From contig CALSLW010000001.1 of NCBI GenBank assembly GCA_943787295.1, positions 763,501-827,500 of the forward strand: a stretch of 64,000 nt of DNA, given 5' to 3'. Positions within the stretch are counted from its first letter, which is position 1. Every line of letters begins with the position of its first letter. The position numbers and the translations under genes were made by a program. The notes under the pieces were generated by a model. It was not told where the DNA came from and did no database searches. It saw nothing but the letters and a program-made list of their open reading frames with translations. Origin of the DNA: an uncultured Flavobacteriaceae bacterium. Lineage in GTDB: Bacteria > Bacteroidota > Bacteroidia > Flavobacteriales > Flavobacteriaceae. Shown here piece by piece: positions 38,065-46,915 of this stretch.

Positions 38065-38496
38065 ATGACATCTAACAACAACATTAGTATTCAACAAGAA
38101 TTTGAAGTATCTCCGCCACTTTTGTGGAAGTATCTTACCCAACTCGAACATATGCAAAAATGGTTTTTTGCAGCATTGACTTCTTTTGAGCCAACAAGGG
38201 GCTTTAAAACTTTTTTTGCCTTTCAATACATCAACAAGACCTTTACCCACCAGTGGGAGGTTAGAGAAGTGATCATGCAAGAAAAACTGTGTTTAGGGTG
38301 GCAATACAAAGAATATCCAGGGGATTCAGAGGCCATTTTTGAAATCTCTTCTAGCCCAAAAGGATGTATACTAAAACTCACGGCCACTATTCTTTCTCCG
38401 TTTCCAGAGATGGAAGAATTTAGCCGTGAGTCTATGCAATCCGGATGGACCGATTTAATTCAAACACGTTTAAAAGCGTATGTTAATTCGCTTTAA
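38065..38496 (+). CDS. START-like/SRPBCC (AHSA1-type) protein
   Basis: 143 residues, soluble. The sequence pattern I-Q-Q-E-F-E-V-S-P-P-L-L-W-K-Y-L at residues 8-23, W-F-F-A near 33-36, and W-E-V-R-E-V-I-M-Q-E-K-L near 63-74 followed by W-x-Y suits the START-like helix-grip fold of the AHSA1/SRPBCC superfamily common in Bacteroidota. Such proteins bind small hydrophobic ligands; no ligand can be named. The stop overlaps that of the convergent carbonic anhydrase (TTAA). 44 nt after the GNAT gene, probably co-transcribed. Confidence 0.78.
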   Translation: MTSNNNISIQQEFEVSPPLLWKYLTQLEHMQKWFFAALTSFEPTRGFKTFFAFQYINKTFTHQWEVREVIMQEKLCLGWQYKEYPGDSEAIFEISSSPKGCILKLTATILSPFPEMEEFSRESMQSGWTDLIQTRLKAYVNSL

Positions 38497-39125
38497 AGAA
38501 AGCTAACTTGCCCTGTAGCAATATCGTACATTCCGCCAACGATCTGAATTTCGCCAGCTTGCTCCATTTCAGCAAGTACTGGACTTTCTTCGCGAATACG
38601 TTCAATCGTTAAGGTCACATTTTTAGCTCCTACTGCATTGACAAAATCAATGTTAGCAGAAGTTCTATCTGCTGCTGCTGCGGGTTCTGTAACTGCATCT
38701 ACTGCAGGCGCTATTTTGTCTAACATTCCTGTTAGGTTTCCTAATTCTGCGTGATCACATGCACCTTTTACTGCGCCACACGCGGTGTGTCCTAAAACTA
38801 AAATAAGTTTAGTACCTGCAAGTTTAGAAGCAAACTCCATACTCCCTAGAATATCCGAGTTAACAAAATTACCGGCAATTCTGACACTAAAAATATCGCC
38901 AATTCCTTGATCGAAAACCAATTCTGCAGGAACGCGAGAATCGATACAACTCAATACTGTTGCAAAAGGAAATTGCCCTGTACTGGTTTGTTCAACTTGT
39001 AGGTTTAGATCACGCTCTACTTGTTGTTTTGCTGTAAAACGTTGGTTTCCTTCTTTTAATAATTCCAATGCTTTTGCTGGAGAAATAGCGTCTTGAGACG
39101 CTTTAGTTTGTGCATTCATAATCAT
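38493..39125 (-). CDS. Beta-class carbonic anhydrase
   Basis: 210 residues. It hydrates CO2 to bicarbonate. Zinc ligands and dyad are visible: Cys60 with Asp62 and Arg64 in C-I-D-S-R, and His113 with Cys116 in G-H-T-A-C-G. No signal peptide, so cytoplasmic. Start could be the ATG at 39125 or the ATG two codons further in (M-N-A-Q-T). It lies on the minus strand after cinA with 36 nt between; the frame in between has no other gene. Confidence 0.94.
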   Translation of the reverse strand: MIMNAQTKASQDAISPAKALELLKEGNQRFTAKQQVERDLNLQVEQTSTGQFPFATVLSCIDSRVPAELVFDQGIGDIFSVRIAGNFVNSDILGSMEFASKLAGTKLILVLGHTACGAVKGACDHAELGNLTGMLDKIAPAVDAVTEPAAAADRTSANIDFVNAVGAKNVTLTIERIREESPVLAEMEQAGEIQIVGGMYDIATGQVSFL

Positions 39126-39161
39126 CCCATTTTTTTATCAAATATAACATAGGAAATTAAA

Positions 39162-40403
39162 TTATGCAATGCTTTTATAAAGCATTTCGAAAACTTTATT
39201 GACCGCTTTTTGAATAACACGTTCGCGGTTTTTACCAAAGCTAAATTCTTCTGAAACAACCCCATTTGGTGTAGCAATTGCAATACAAACTGTCCCCACC
39301 TCTGCGGCTGCATCGCCCTTACTAGGGCCAGCATTTCCAGTGGTTGCAACGGCATAGTCTGATTGGTATTTTTCTTTGGCCCCCAGAGCCATCGCTTCTG
39401 CCACTTCAACACTAACCACATTATGTTGCTCAATTATTGATGGGGCTACGCCCAAAAGAGCTGTTTTACTCTGGGTGTGATAGACAACTGCCCCCCCTTT
39501 AAAGAACTGCGAAGCCCCTGGGGTTTTTGTAATCCGTGCGGCAATCTCGCCTCCGGTGCAACTCTCTGCAAGGGATAAACTTACTCCCTTTTCAATGCAT
39601 TTTTTCTGGATTTGTTCTTCGACAGAAGCTTCTTCTTCAAAGCCCATAAAAATGTCTTGAATCTGCGGTAAAAGAGTGGCTATTTGAGCGTCAATCCTTT
39701 GATTTATCTCAGCTTGATTTGGTCCTTTGCCAGACAAGCGTAAGCGCACTCGACCAATATTAGGCAGATAAGCCAATTTGATGTCTTGAGGCAAATTATT
39801 TTCCCATTCTTCTATCCGCTCAGCGATGACACTTTCTCCTAGACCATAAGTCAAAACGGTTTTATGAACGATATAAGGACGGGTATAATGCTGTTGCAAA
39901 GCAGGGATCACCTCTTTAGAGATCAAAGCTTTCATTTCAAATGGCACACCAGGCAGGGAAATAATCACCTTGTCCTCTTTTTCGAACCACATCCCAGAAG
40001 CAGTACCATATATGTTTTCAAGCACTTTTGCCTTTGATGGCAACAAAGCTTGTTTGCGGTTTTCGTCATTAATAGGAGTAGGTACATACTTGCGAAACAT
40101 CTCTTCGATCTTTTCAAGCACCACTTCGTTTTTGACCAAGACATCGTCAAAATATTCACATAAGGTGTGTTTGGTCAAATCGTCTTTCGTAGGACCTAAA
40201 CCTCCCGTTAAAATGATTACTTGGGCTCTTTTTTGGGCTTCGTCTAAACAATGCACAATGGCTTCTTTCTTATCGGAAATTGTGGTGATCTGAATGACCT
40301 CAATGCCAACCTTATTCAGCTCTTTTGCAATAAAAACAGCATTAGTGTTGATAATTTGACCAATGAGAATTTCATCTCCAATACTTACGATTTCTGCGTA
40401 CAT
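39162..40403 (-). CDS. cinA: CinA-family protein (competence/damage-inducible)
   Basis: 413 residues. N-terminal molybdopterin-binding-like (MoCF) domain: M-Y-A-E-I-V-S-I-G-D-E-I-L-I-G at the start and T-G-G-L-G-P-T-K-D-D near residues 65-74. C-terminal CinA domain: A-E-S-C-T-G-G near 281-287 and A-T-T-G-N-A-G-P near 357-364. The family hydrolyses ADP-ribose derivatives and deamidates nicotinamide mononucleotide, recycling NAD. Length is normal. It has a 90-nt leader behind a well-matched promoter. Confidence 0.94.
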   Translation of the reverse strand: MYAEIVSIGDEILIGQIINTNAVFIAKELNKVGIEVIQITTISDKKEAIVHCLDEAQKRAQVIILTGGLGPTKDDLTKHTLCEYFDDVLVKNEVVLEKIEEMFRKYVPTPINDENRKQALLPSKAKVLENIYGTASGMWFEKEDKVIISLPGVPFEMKALISKEVIPALQQHYTRPYIVHKTVLTYGLGESVIAERIEEWENNLPQDIKLAYLPNIGRVRLRLSGKGPNQAEINQRIDAQIATLLPQIQDIFMGFEEEASVEEQIQKKCIEKGVSLSLAESCTGGEIAARITKTPGASQFFKGGAVVYHTQSKTALLGVAPSIIEQHNVVSVEVAEAMALGAKEKYQSDYAVATTGNAGPSKGDAAAEVGTVCIAIATPNGVVSEEFSFGKNRERVIQKAVNKVFEMLYKSIA

Positions 40404-40492
40404 AAATTTTTGTGCTCTTTAATTCAAAATAGAATAGTTTACTCAGAAAGGGCTCTACTAACATCCCTTATAAGTTGCGCTACTCAGTCGGC

Positions 40493-40522
40493 CAAAGATA
40501 AACATATCAAATACTTTTCAAA
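40493..40522 (-). promoter_or_regulatory. Bacteroidota promoter for cinA
   Basis: Minus strand TTTG (40519-40522), 18 nt, TATCTTTG (40493-40500). Both boxes are exact. Transcription would start near 40489, giving a leader of about 85 nt, long for this genome. The leader contains a tRNA-like stretch that does not fold as a tRNA. Confidence 0.7.
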
Positions 40523-40595
40523 GGGATTACTAATCAAAGAAAACATCAACTCTAGTAAGCATTTTTAGAAAGAATATCGAAGAAAAAACTTATTC

Positions 40596-41207
40596 TTATT
40601 TCACTTTAATCCGGAAAAGCTCTTGCGCTTCAAGCCTCCCGACTAAAACATCATTTGGAGCAACAGGACCTACCCCAGCTGGGGTTCCGGTAAAAATAAT
40701 ATCGCCTATTTTAAGGGTAAAAAATTGAGACACATAGGCGATTAATTCATCTATTTTCCAAAGCATCAAAGCAGTGTTTCCAGATTGCACCACTGTTTCA
40801 TTTTTTTCTAATTCAAAACGCAGTTGATCTACCGATGGAAGGCTATCTTTCTTCAACCATTTCCCCACTACTGCTGCACCGTCAAAGCCTTTTGCCTTTT
40901 CCCACGGCAATCCCTTTGCTTTTAATTCTCCTTGTAAATCACGGGCGGTAAAATCAATCCCTAAACCTATTTCGTCATAATATTTATAGGCAAATTTTGG
41001 TTGAATGTGTTTCCCTATGCGGTTAATGCGTACAAGCACCTCAACCTCATGATGTACATCATTAGAAAATTCAGGAATAAAAAAGGGCTGCCCCTTTAAT
41101 GCAATGGCAGTATCAGGTTTTAAAAAAACCACTGGATCAGTGGGTTTTTCGTTAGAGAGTTCTTTGATGTGATCCGTGTAATTACGACCAATGCAGATTA
41201 TCTTCAT
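40596..41207 (-). CDS. Fumarylacetoacetate hydrolase-family protein
   Basis: 203 residues, cytoplasmic, a single FAH C-terminal-type domain. Landmarks: I-C-I-G-R-N-Y near residues 4-10 , P-V-V-F-L-K-P-D near 25-32, the metal-binding acidic residues in H-H-E-V-E-V (near 51-56) and G-I-D-F-T-A-R-D near 79-86, and I-F-T-G-T-P-A-G-V-G-P near 169-179. Members are hydrolases or decarboxylases of acylpyruvates and oxaloacetate; the substrate cannot be told from sequence alone. One-base overlap (TAATG) with the upstream exonuclease gene. Confidence 0.9.
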   Translation of the reverse strand: MKIICIGRNYTDHIKELSNEKPTDPVVFLKPDTAIALKGQPFFIPEFSNDVHHEVEVLVRINRIGKHIQPKFAYKYYDEIGLGIDFTARDLQGELKAKGLPWEKAKGFDGAAVVGKWLKKDSLPSVDQLRFELEKNETVVQSGNTALMLWKIDELIAYVSQFFTLKIGDIIFTGTPAGVGPVAPNDVLVGRLEAQELFRIKVK

Positions 41208-41980
41208 TAACTTCCACTATTGAGTTTACGCAATCGATGTGCGGTTAACACTTTCTTAGTGTATAACGGAAAATCAGCGTTGAGTAACCACCCAAAATAG
41301 CCTGGTTCATTTTCTAACACTTCATCAACAGTTTTCCCCTTGTGCTTCCCGAAAGAAAACGTAGGTTGATCGTCTTTGTTATAAACAATAAACCCAGCGA
41401 CATCCACCGTGCGTTTATGCGAAGAAAACTCACTTAAAAAAGCTGTGTTATTTTCTAATTCTCCGTAGCGTTCTAACTGCGCAAGTAAGACATCACAAGT
41501 AGCTTCTGTATCTGCCATGGCAGAGTGCGCATTGATCAATTCTTTGTCGCAATAAAATTGCAGGGCTGCGCCCAAAGTTCGCTTTTCCATTTTGTGAAAA
41601 ATGGTTTGTACGTCGATGGTTTTATGGCGTGTAAGGTCAAAATCAACTTCGGCACGCATAAATTCTTCTGCTAAAAGCGGGATATCAAAACGATCAGAAT
41701 TAAATCCAGCTAGATCACAATCTTTGATATAGTTGTAAATCTCTGTCGCCGATTGTTTGAACAAAGGAGCATCTGCGACTTTATCGTCTGTTATCCCGTG
41801 TACATCTGAAGCGCCCTTAGGGATCGGCATTCCTGGGTTAACTAACCAGGTTTTTCCTTCGCGGTTTCCATTTGGCAATAATTTCAAAATAGCGATTTCA
41901 ACAATACGGTCTGAAACAACATTAACCCCAGTCGTTTCGAGGTCAAAAAAGCAAAGTGGTCGGTGTAGTTCAAGTCCCAT
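41207..41980 (-). CDS. DnaQ-like 3'-5' exonuclease with ExoX-like C-terminal domain
   Basis: 257 residues. DEDD exonuclease: Exo I F-F-D-L-E-T-T-G near residues 11-18, Exo II G-F-N-S-D-R-F-D near 92-99, Exo III H-S-A-M-A-D-T-E-A near 151-159 (DEDDh type). The C-terminal 50 residues (F-S-F-G-K-H-K-G-K-T near 210-219, P-G-Y-F-G-W-L-L near 227-234) match the small domain found after ExoX-type exonucleases. It may serve as a proofreading-type or repair nuclease. It sits between E2 (9 nt) and the FAH gene in a minus-strand run. Confidence 0.9.
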   Translation of the reverse strand: MGLELHRPLCFFDLETTGVNVVSDRIVEIAILKLLPNGNREGKTWLVNPGMPIPKGASDVHGITDDKVADAPLFKQSATEIYNYIKDCDLAGFNSDRFDIPLLAEEFMRAEVDFDLTRHKTIDVQTIFHKMEKRTLGAALQFYCDKELINAHSAMADTEATCDVLLAQLERYGELENNTAFLSEFSSHKRTVDVAGFIVYNKDDQPTFSFGKHKGKTVDEVLENEPGYFGWLLNADFPLYTKKVLTAHRLRKLNSGS

Positions 41981-41989
41981 AAATCTATT

Positions 41990-43339
41990 TTAAAAAGTTA
42001 TTGTTGGATCCCAGTTTTCTAGGTAATCTGCTACAGCTTTAGCAAATTGTCCTCCCATGGCACCATTTACAACACGGTGATCATAACTATGAGAAAGGAT
42101 TATTTTTTTTCTTATTCCTACAAAGTCACCGTTTGGTGTTTCAATTACAGCAGGCATTTTTCTAATCACCCCCAGAGCTAAAATCCCTAATTGTGGCTGA
42201 TTGATAATAGGAGTGCCCGTTATAGATCCAAAATTCCCAATATTGGTAACCGTATATGTCCCCCCTTGCACCTCATCTGGCAAAAGTTGATTTACACGTG
42301 CCCGATTGGATAAATCATTCACCGCCTTTGCTAAACCTACAAGATTGAGATGATCTGCGTTTTTGATTACAGGAACAATCAAGTTGCCATCGCCTAAGGC
42401 AGTAGCCATTCCAATATTGATATCTTTCTTTTGAATTATTTGATCTCCTTGAAGAGAACTATTTAAAAGTGGAAACTGTTTTAAAGCGTGAATTATTGCC
42501 GAAATAAAAATAGGCGTAAAAGTCAACTTCTCTCCCTCTCTGGCTTGAAATTGATTTTTTACTTTTTCTCTCCAGTCCCATAGTTCTGTAACATCTGCCT
42601 CAACAAAAGATTGTACGTGGACAGAAGTATTTTTACTCTCTGTCATGTGGTGAGAAATCAATTTTGCCATTCGGGTCATTTCAATCACTTGATCTTCTCC
42701 ACTCGTGACAGGTTCGCTTTTGATTTGTCCTTCAATAGAAGGCGAAGCAACTTCGGCTTTAGCCTTAGTAATTGGGGCTTGAGGAGCAGCTGTTCTATTC
42801 TCTAAATGTGCCAAAATATCTTTCTTTGTCAAGCGATTATTCTCTCCAGTTCCGGGAATGCGGTCTAATTCTGCGAGAGATATCCCTTCTGTTTTGGCAA
42901 TATTTTTAACTAGGGGAGAATAAAAGCGAGTACTATCGCTCACACTTTCTTGCTGAGGACTTACTGCCTCAACTGCTTTTTGGACAGGTGCTTCGACAGT
43001 CTCGATAACTTCTTTAGAAAGTTCGGCTGGCTTTTCTTCTACCACAGCTTCTTCTGATATTGCAATTTCTGGCGCTGTGTCAGTCTCTTCTATTTCTTGT
43101 TCTGTTTCGATTACTGCGATCACATCCCCTACTTGGATCACTTGATTAAGCTCGAATCTTTTTTCGAGTAAAACCCCTTCAACATCAGATGGAACGTCAG
43201 AATCAACTTTATCGGTAGAGACTTCAACAATAGAATCGTCAATTTCAATGGTGTCGCCCACTTCTTTTAACCATGCGGTTAAGGTAGCTTCGGTAACACT
43301 TTCTCCCATTGAAGGAAGCTTTAACATGAATTTTCCCAT
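41990..43339 (-). CDS. 2-oxo acid dehydrogenase complex E2 (dihydrolipoamide acyltransferase)
   Basis: 449 residues. Lipoyl domain at 1-80 with lipoylated Lys44 in S-T-D-K-V-D-S, an Ala/Glu/Pro linker, a peripheral-subunit-binding domain at about 140-178 (Y-S-P-L-V-K-N-I-A, then N-R-L-T-K-K-D-I-L), and the catalytic core from about 220 with S-Y-D-H-R-V-V-N-G (His421). The single lipoyl domain and linker fit a branched-chain or 2-oxoglutarate-type E2; the exact complex cannot be decided because E1 and E3 genes are not in the window. A TACCTTTG element lies about 30 nt before the ATG. Confidence 0.93.
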   Translation of the reverse strand: MGKFMLKLPSMGESVTEATLTAWLKEVGDTIEIDDSIVEVSTDKVDSDVPSDVEGVLLEKRFELNQVIQVGDVIAVIETEQEIEETDTAPEIAISEEAVVEEKPAELSKEVIETVEAPVQKAVEAVSPQQESVSDSTRFYSPLVKNIAKTEGISLAELDRIPGTGENNRLTKKDILAHLENRTAAPQAPITKAKAEVASPSIEGQIKSEPVTSGEDQVIEMTRMAKLISHHMTESKNTSVHVQSFVEADVTELWDWREKVKNQFQAREGEKLTFTPIFISAIIHALKQFPLLNSSLQGDQIIQKKDINIGMATALGDGNLIVPVIKNADHLNLVGLAKAVNDLSNRARVNQLLPDEVQGGTYTVTNIGNFGSITGTPIINQPQLGILALGVIRKMPAVIETPNGDFVGIRKKIILSHSYDHRVVNGAMGGQFAKAVADYLENWDPTITF

Positions 43340-43403
43340 GTGCAGTTTTTTTTATTTGGGTACTTGCAAAGGTACCAAATTTATAAGAGAATTAGCGGTC
43401 TAA

Positions 43404-44015
43404 TTAAAGGGAGTCTGCATAGGGCACGCGTTTTAAAATACTTCGCCCTAAGGTAACCTCATCGGTATACTCTAACTCGTCTCCTACTGGAATTCCACGG
43501 GCAATTGTCGAGACAGTTACGGGATAATCTTGCAGTTGCTTATTGATATAAAAAATGGTGGTGTCTCCTTCCATCGTTGCCGATAGCGCAAAAATAACTT
43601 CTTTAATCTCTCCTGCTTTTACTTTTTCGACAAGCGAATTAATCGTTAAATCTTGAGGGCCTATCCCATCAATGGGAGAAATAATCCCATTAAGGACATG
43701 ATATTTCCCTTGATATTGCCCGGTATTTTCAATGGCCATTACATCTCTAATATCTTCTACCACACACAATTGGGCGTTATCTCTTTTAGCACTTGAACAA
43801 ATCTCACACAGTGGGACATCAGATAAGTTGTGACATTGCTCACAAAAGATCACCTGTGTTCTAAAGGCATCTAGTGCTTTTGTCATGGCGAGGGTTTGTT
43901 CTTTTGGTTGCTTGAGTAAATGCAAGACCATACGCAAGGCGGTGCGCTTCCCTATCCCGGGTAATTGTGCCATTTCGTCAACGGCTTGCGCCAATAATTT
44001 AGAGGAGAAATCCAT
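43404..44015 (-). CDS. recR: Recombination mediator RecR
   Basis: 203 residues. It works with RecF/RecO to load RecA at gaps. Helix-hairpin-helix L-P-G-I-G-K-R-T-A near residues 18-26, C4 zinc finger C-E-Q-C ... C-E-I-C near 57-72, and a Toprim domain (V-V-E-D-I-R-D-V near 84-91). Length is the family norm. 64 nt downstream of E2's start region lies nothing else; the symporter gene starts 56 nt away on the other strand. Confidence 0.96.
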   Translation of the reverse strand: MDFSSKLLAQAVDEMAQLPGIGKRTALRMVLHLLKQPKEQTLAMTKALDAFRTQVIFCEQCHNLSDVPLCEICSSAKRDNAQLCVVEDIRDVMAIENTGQYQGKYHVLNGIISPIDGIGPQDLTINSLVEKVKAGEIKEVIFALSATMEGDTTIFYINKQLQDYPVTVSTIARGIPVGDELEYTDEVTLGRSILKRVPYADSL

Positions 44016-44070
44016 GGGTTAAAGTTACAAAAATCTCGTTTGTTTTTTCTTTCCTAACTTTAGCAAATAT

Positions 44071-45531
44071 ATGATTACACCTAGTTTTATCCTCGCCCTG
44101 ATTCTTGGCTATTTTGCCGTGCTAGTAGGCATTTCATATGTCACTGGAAAAGAAGATTCCAATATTGATTTTTTTACCGCAAACCGCAACTCTCCTTGGT
44201 ATGTTGTCGCCTTTGGGATGGTAGGAGCATCGCTCTCTGGGGTTACCTTTATTTCTGTCCCAGGGTGGATAGAAGCCTCACAGTTTAATTATTTGCAGGT
44301 CGTCTTGGGTTATGGCTTTGGCTACTTTGTAGTAGCCTATATATTGCTACCGGTATACTACCGCAATAATGTCACTTCGATTTATGAATATTTAAATCAG
44401 CGTTTTGGGAAAAACAGCCATCAAGCAGGAGCATTTTTCTTTTTTATCTCTCGTGTTTTAGGCGCTGCCTTTAGGTTATTTCTCGTTGCCATTGTGATGC
44501 AACAATTTATTTTTGATGCTTGGAATGTTCCTTTTGAAGCGACAGTAATTCTCTCGATTCTTTTAATATGGGTTTACACCCAAAAAGGGGGAATCAAAAC
44601 TATTGTATGGACCGATACGCTTCAAACCGCTTTGATGATTTTAGCCGTTTTTTTATCGATTAGCTATATAAATCAAGCCCTGGGTTGGTCCTTTTTTGAT
44701 TTTATTCAATCTGAAGCATTTAGCCAATACAACGATGTTTTTGTCACAGACTCTTTTTTGAAAAGAAGTCATTTTTTAAAATCATTTATTGGGGGAGCAT
44801 TTATCACCATTTGTATGACAGGACTGGACCAAGATATGATGCAGAAAAACTTGAGCTGTAAAAATCTAGCAGATGCACAAAAGAATATGGTGGTCTTTAG
44901 TATCGTTCTGGTGATTGTTACTACATTATTTATGCTCTTAGGTGCCTTGTTATTTATTTATTCAAAAAAAGAAGGTATTAGCATACCTCTTATGGATGGA
45001 CAACCAAAATCTGATTTACTCTTTCCAGAAATCGCCCTAAATGGGAATTTAGGCATAGGGGTTGCAGTTACTTTTATTCTAGGTCTTATTGCTGCAGCAT
45101 ACAGTAGTGCAGATAGTGCGCTAACTTCTCTAACAACTTCATTTTGTGTCGACTTTTTACGCCTGGAACAAAAAGCAGAAGCACAACAAAAAAAGACCCG
45201 AAAGCAAGTCCATATAGGAATGAGTGTTTTACTGATTCTTGTGGTAATTGCCTTTAAATACATATTAGATAGAAATGTAATCGACGGTTTACTTACCGTT
45301 GCAGGCTACACCTATGGTCCTTTATTAGGACTGTTTTCCTTTGGCATTTTTACTTCCTATCAAATCAAAGATCGATGGGTATGGCCAGTAGTCTTTAGTT
45401 CGGTAATCTTAACTAGTTTACTAGGAAGCATCAATGCAGCGAGTCTGGGAGGATATCAAATTGGGTATGAATTACTGCCTTTAAACGGTCTATTTACCTT
45501 TATTGGATTAATACTGATTCGTCGAAAGTAG
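44071..45531 (+). CDS. Sodium:solute symporter (SSS family)
   Basis: 486 residues, about 13 transmembrane helices. The SSS signature is seen: early D-F-F-T-A-N-R near residues 30-37, G-A-S-L-S-G-V-T-F near 51-59 , [11 protein letters not shown] near 105-115, and the Na2-site region [11 protein letters not shown] near 344-354. Flavobacteria have many such carriers; the solute is not clear (sugars, amino acids, pantothenate and sialic acid are all transported by relatives). Its 3' end overlaps the convergent CoA-binding protein gene by 24 nt. Confidence 0.9.
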   Translation: MITPSFILALILGYFAVLVGISYVTGKEDSNIDFFTANRNSPWYVVAFGMVGASLSGVTFISVPGWIEASQFNYLQVVLGYGFGYFVVAYILLPVYYRNNVTSIYEYLNQRFGKNSHQAGAFFFFISRVLGAAFRLFLVAIVMQQFIFDAWNVPFEATVILSILLIWVYTQKGGIKTIVWTDTLQTALMILAVFLSISYINQALGWSFFDFIQSEAFSQYNDVFVTDSFLKRSHFLKSFIGGAFITICMTGLDQDMMQKNLSCKNLADAQKNMVVFSIVLVIVTTLFMLLGALLFIYSKKEGISIPLMDGQPKSDLLFPEIALNGNLGIGVAVTFILGLIAAAYSSADSALTSLTTSFCVDFLRLEQKAEAQQKKTRKQVHIGMSVLLILVVIAFKYILDRNVIDGLLTVAGYTYGPLLGLFSFGIFTSYQIKDRWVWPVVFSSVILTSLLGSINAASLGGYQIGYELLPLNGLFTFIGLILIRRK

Positions 45532-45864
45532 CACTAAGGTACAAGCGCGTTCTACCAGAATACCTTCTTCGGCTAAACGCTTTTCAAAAACAGGGTTTTC
45601 TGTTCCGGGGTTGAATAAAACTCTTCTGGGTTTTAATCCACAGACATAATCGATGTAATTCTCATGATGGGCAGGACCAACGTACAAAGTTACTGTATCA
45701 ATAGCAGACCAGTTTTCTTTTTCGGTATGGATTGTTTCTCCGTGAATTTCTCCGGCTTTTAATCCTAGGGCAATTACCGTGTGACCTTTTGCCTTTAAAC
45801 GCTCAATGGCTTTGTAGGCATAGCGTTCTGGTTTATTTGAAGCACCAATGACGAGGGTTTTCAT
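45508..45864 (-). CDS. CoA-binding domain protein (YccU-like)
   Basis: 118 residues, one Rossmann-type CoA-binding domain: [13 protein letters not shown] near residues 4-16, Y-V-G-P-A-H-H near 61-67, [10 protein letters not shown] near 84-93. The family is widespread and its role is unclear. Its start directly follows the stop of fabH (45865), so the two are co-expressed; the 3' end overlaps the symporter gene by 24 nt on the other strand. Confidence 0.9.
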   Translation of the reverse strand: MKTLVIGASNKPERYAYKAIERLKAKGHTVIALGLKAGEIHGETIHTEKENWSAIDTVTLYVGPAHHENYIDYVCGLKPRRVLFNPGTENPVFEKRLAEEGILVERACTLVLLSTNQY

Positions 45865-46872
45865 TTACCAATTAATGATGGCACTTCCCCAAGTGAATCC
45901 GCTTCCAAAAGCAGCTAAAACCACTTTATCGCCTTCTTTGACTTTTCCTTCTTCCCATGCTTCTGTTAGCGCAATTGGGATAGAGGCAGCAGTGGTATTC
46001 CCATAGCGCATAATGTTGTTATACACTTGGTCATCACTTAATCTAAACTTCTTTTGGATAAATTGAGAAATACGCAAGTTCGCTTGATGAGGCACGAGCA
46101 TATCAATGTCATTTGCATCCCAGTTGTTTTTTTGGAGACCTTCATTGATTACTTCAGAAAAACGAAAAACGGCGTGTTTAAAGACCATTTGCCCATTCAT
46201 ATAAGGATAATAACTCACATCTTCTGGATCGTTAACTTCCATGATTTCTGGCACCCATCGTTGTGTACTAGGACCAATTAAAGAAAGTTCTTCAGCGTGT
46301 TCCCCTTCAGAATACAAGTGCGTAGATAAAATCCCTTTTTCAAGGTTTTCTTCACGGGTTAAAACGGCTGCACCTGCTCCATCTCCAAAGATGACAGAAA
46401 CGCCTCTTCCGCGGGTGGTAAAATCTAACCCTCCAGAATGATTTTCTGCACCAATCACCAAAACATTTTTATACATGCCAGTTTTGATAAACTGATCTGC
46501 AGTAGATAATCCATAGATAAATCCAGAACATTGCATGCGAATGTCCATCGCTGGACAAGCCGGAATACCCAAGAGCTTTTGTACAAGCACCCCCGATCCT
46601 GGGAAATAATAATCTGGACTTAAGGTGGCAAAAAGAATCAAGTCGACATCTTCCGCTTTTCTATTGGCGCGTTCTAGCGCTATTAAAGCGGCTTTATGTC
46701 CCATTGTTGCGGGAGTATCTTCACTTCCTTTGATAATATGACGACGCTCTTTAATTCCGGTTCTCTCTGTGATCCATTCATCAGAGGTGTCCATGCGTTG
46801 CGCTAAATCATCGTTTGTAACAATGTTGTCTGGAAGATATTTCCCCAGTCCAATAATTCTTGAGTTATACAT
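45865..46872 (-). CDS. fabH: Beta-ketoacyl-ACP synthase III
   Basis: 335 residues, cytoplasmic. It condenses acyl-CoA with malonyl-ACP to start fatty acid synthesis. Catalytic triad: Cys115 in M-Q-C-S-G, His in V-P-H-Q-A-N near 260, Asn in R-Y-G-N-T-T-A near 290. Early motif D-E-W-I-T-E-R-T-G-I. No plsX or rpmF next to it, so this may be one of several FabH-type paralogues in the genome. Confidence 0.93.
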   Translation of the reverse strand: MYNSRIIGLGKYLPDNIVTNDDLAQRMDTSDEWITERTGIKERRHIIKGSEDTPATMGHKAALIALERANRKAEDVDLILFATLSPDYYFPGSGVLVQKLLGIPACPAMDIRMQCSGFIYGLSTADQFIKTGMYKNVLVIGAENHSGGLDFTTRGRGVSVIFGDGAGAAVLTREENLEKGILSTHLYSEGEHAEELSLIGPSTQRWVPEIMEVNDPEDVSYYPYMNGQMVFKHAVFRFSEVINEGLQKNNWDANDIDMLVPHQANLRISQFIQKKFRLSDDQVYNNIMRYGNTTAASIPIALTEAWEEGKVKEGDKVVLAAFGSGFTWGSAIINW

Positions 46873-46915
46873 TAAGCTAAATTTAATTAATGTGAAGAGC
46901 TAAAATAAGGAAAGA

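Noticed and set aside
40430..40500. Possible tRNA gene on the minus strand in the cinA leader
   Set aside because: D-arm-like halves are separated by 14 extra bases, the acceptor and anticodon stems do not pair, and no T-arm is seen.
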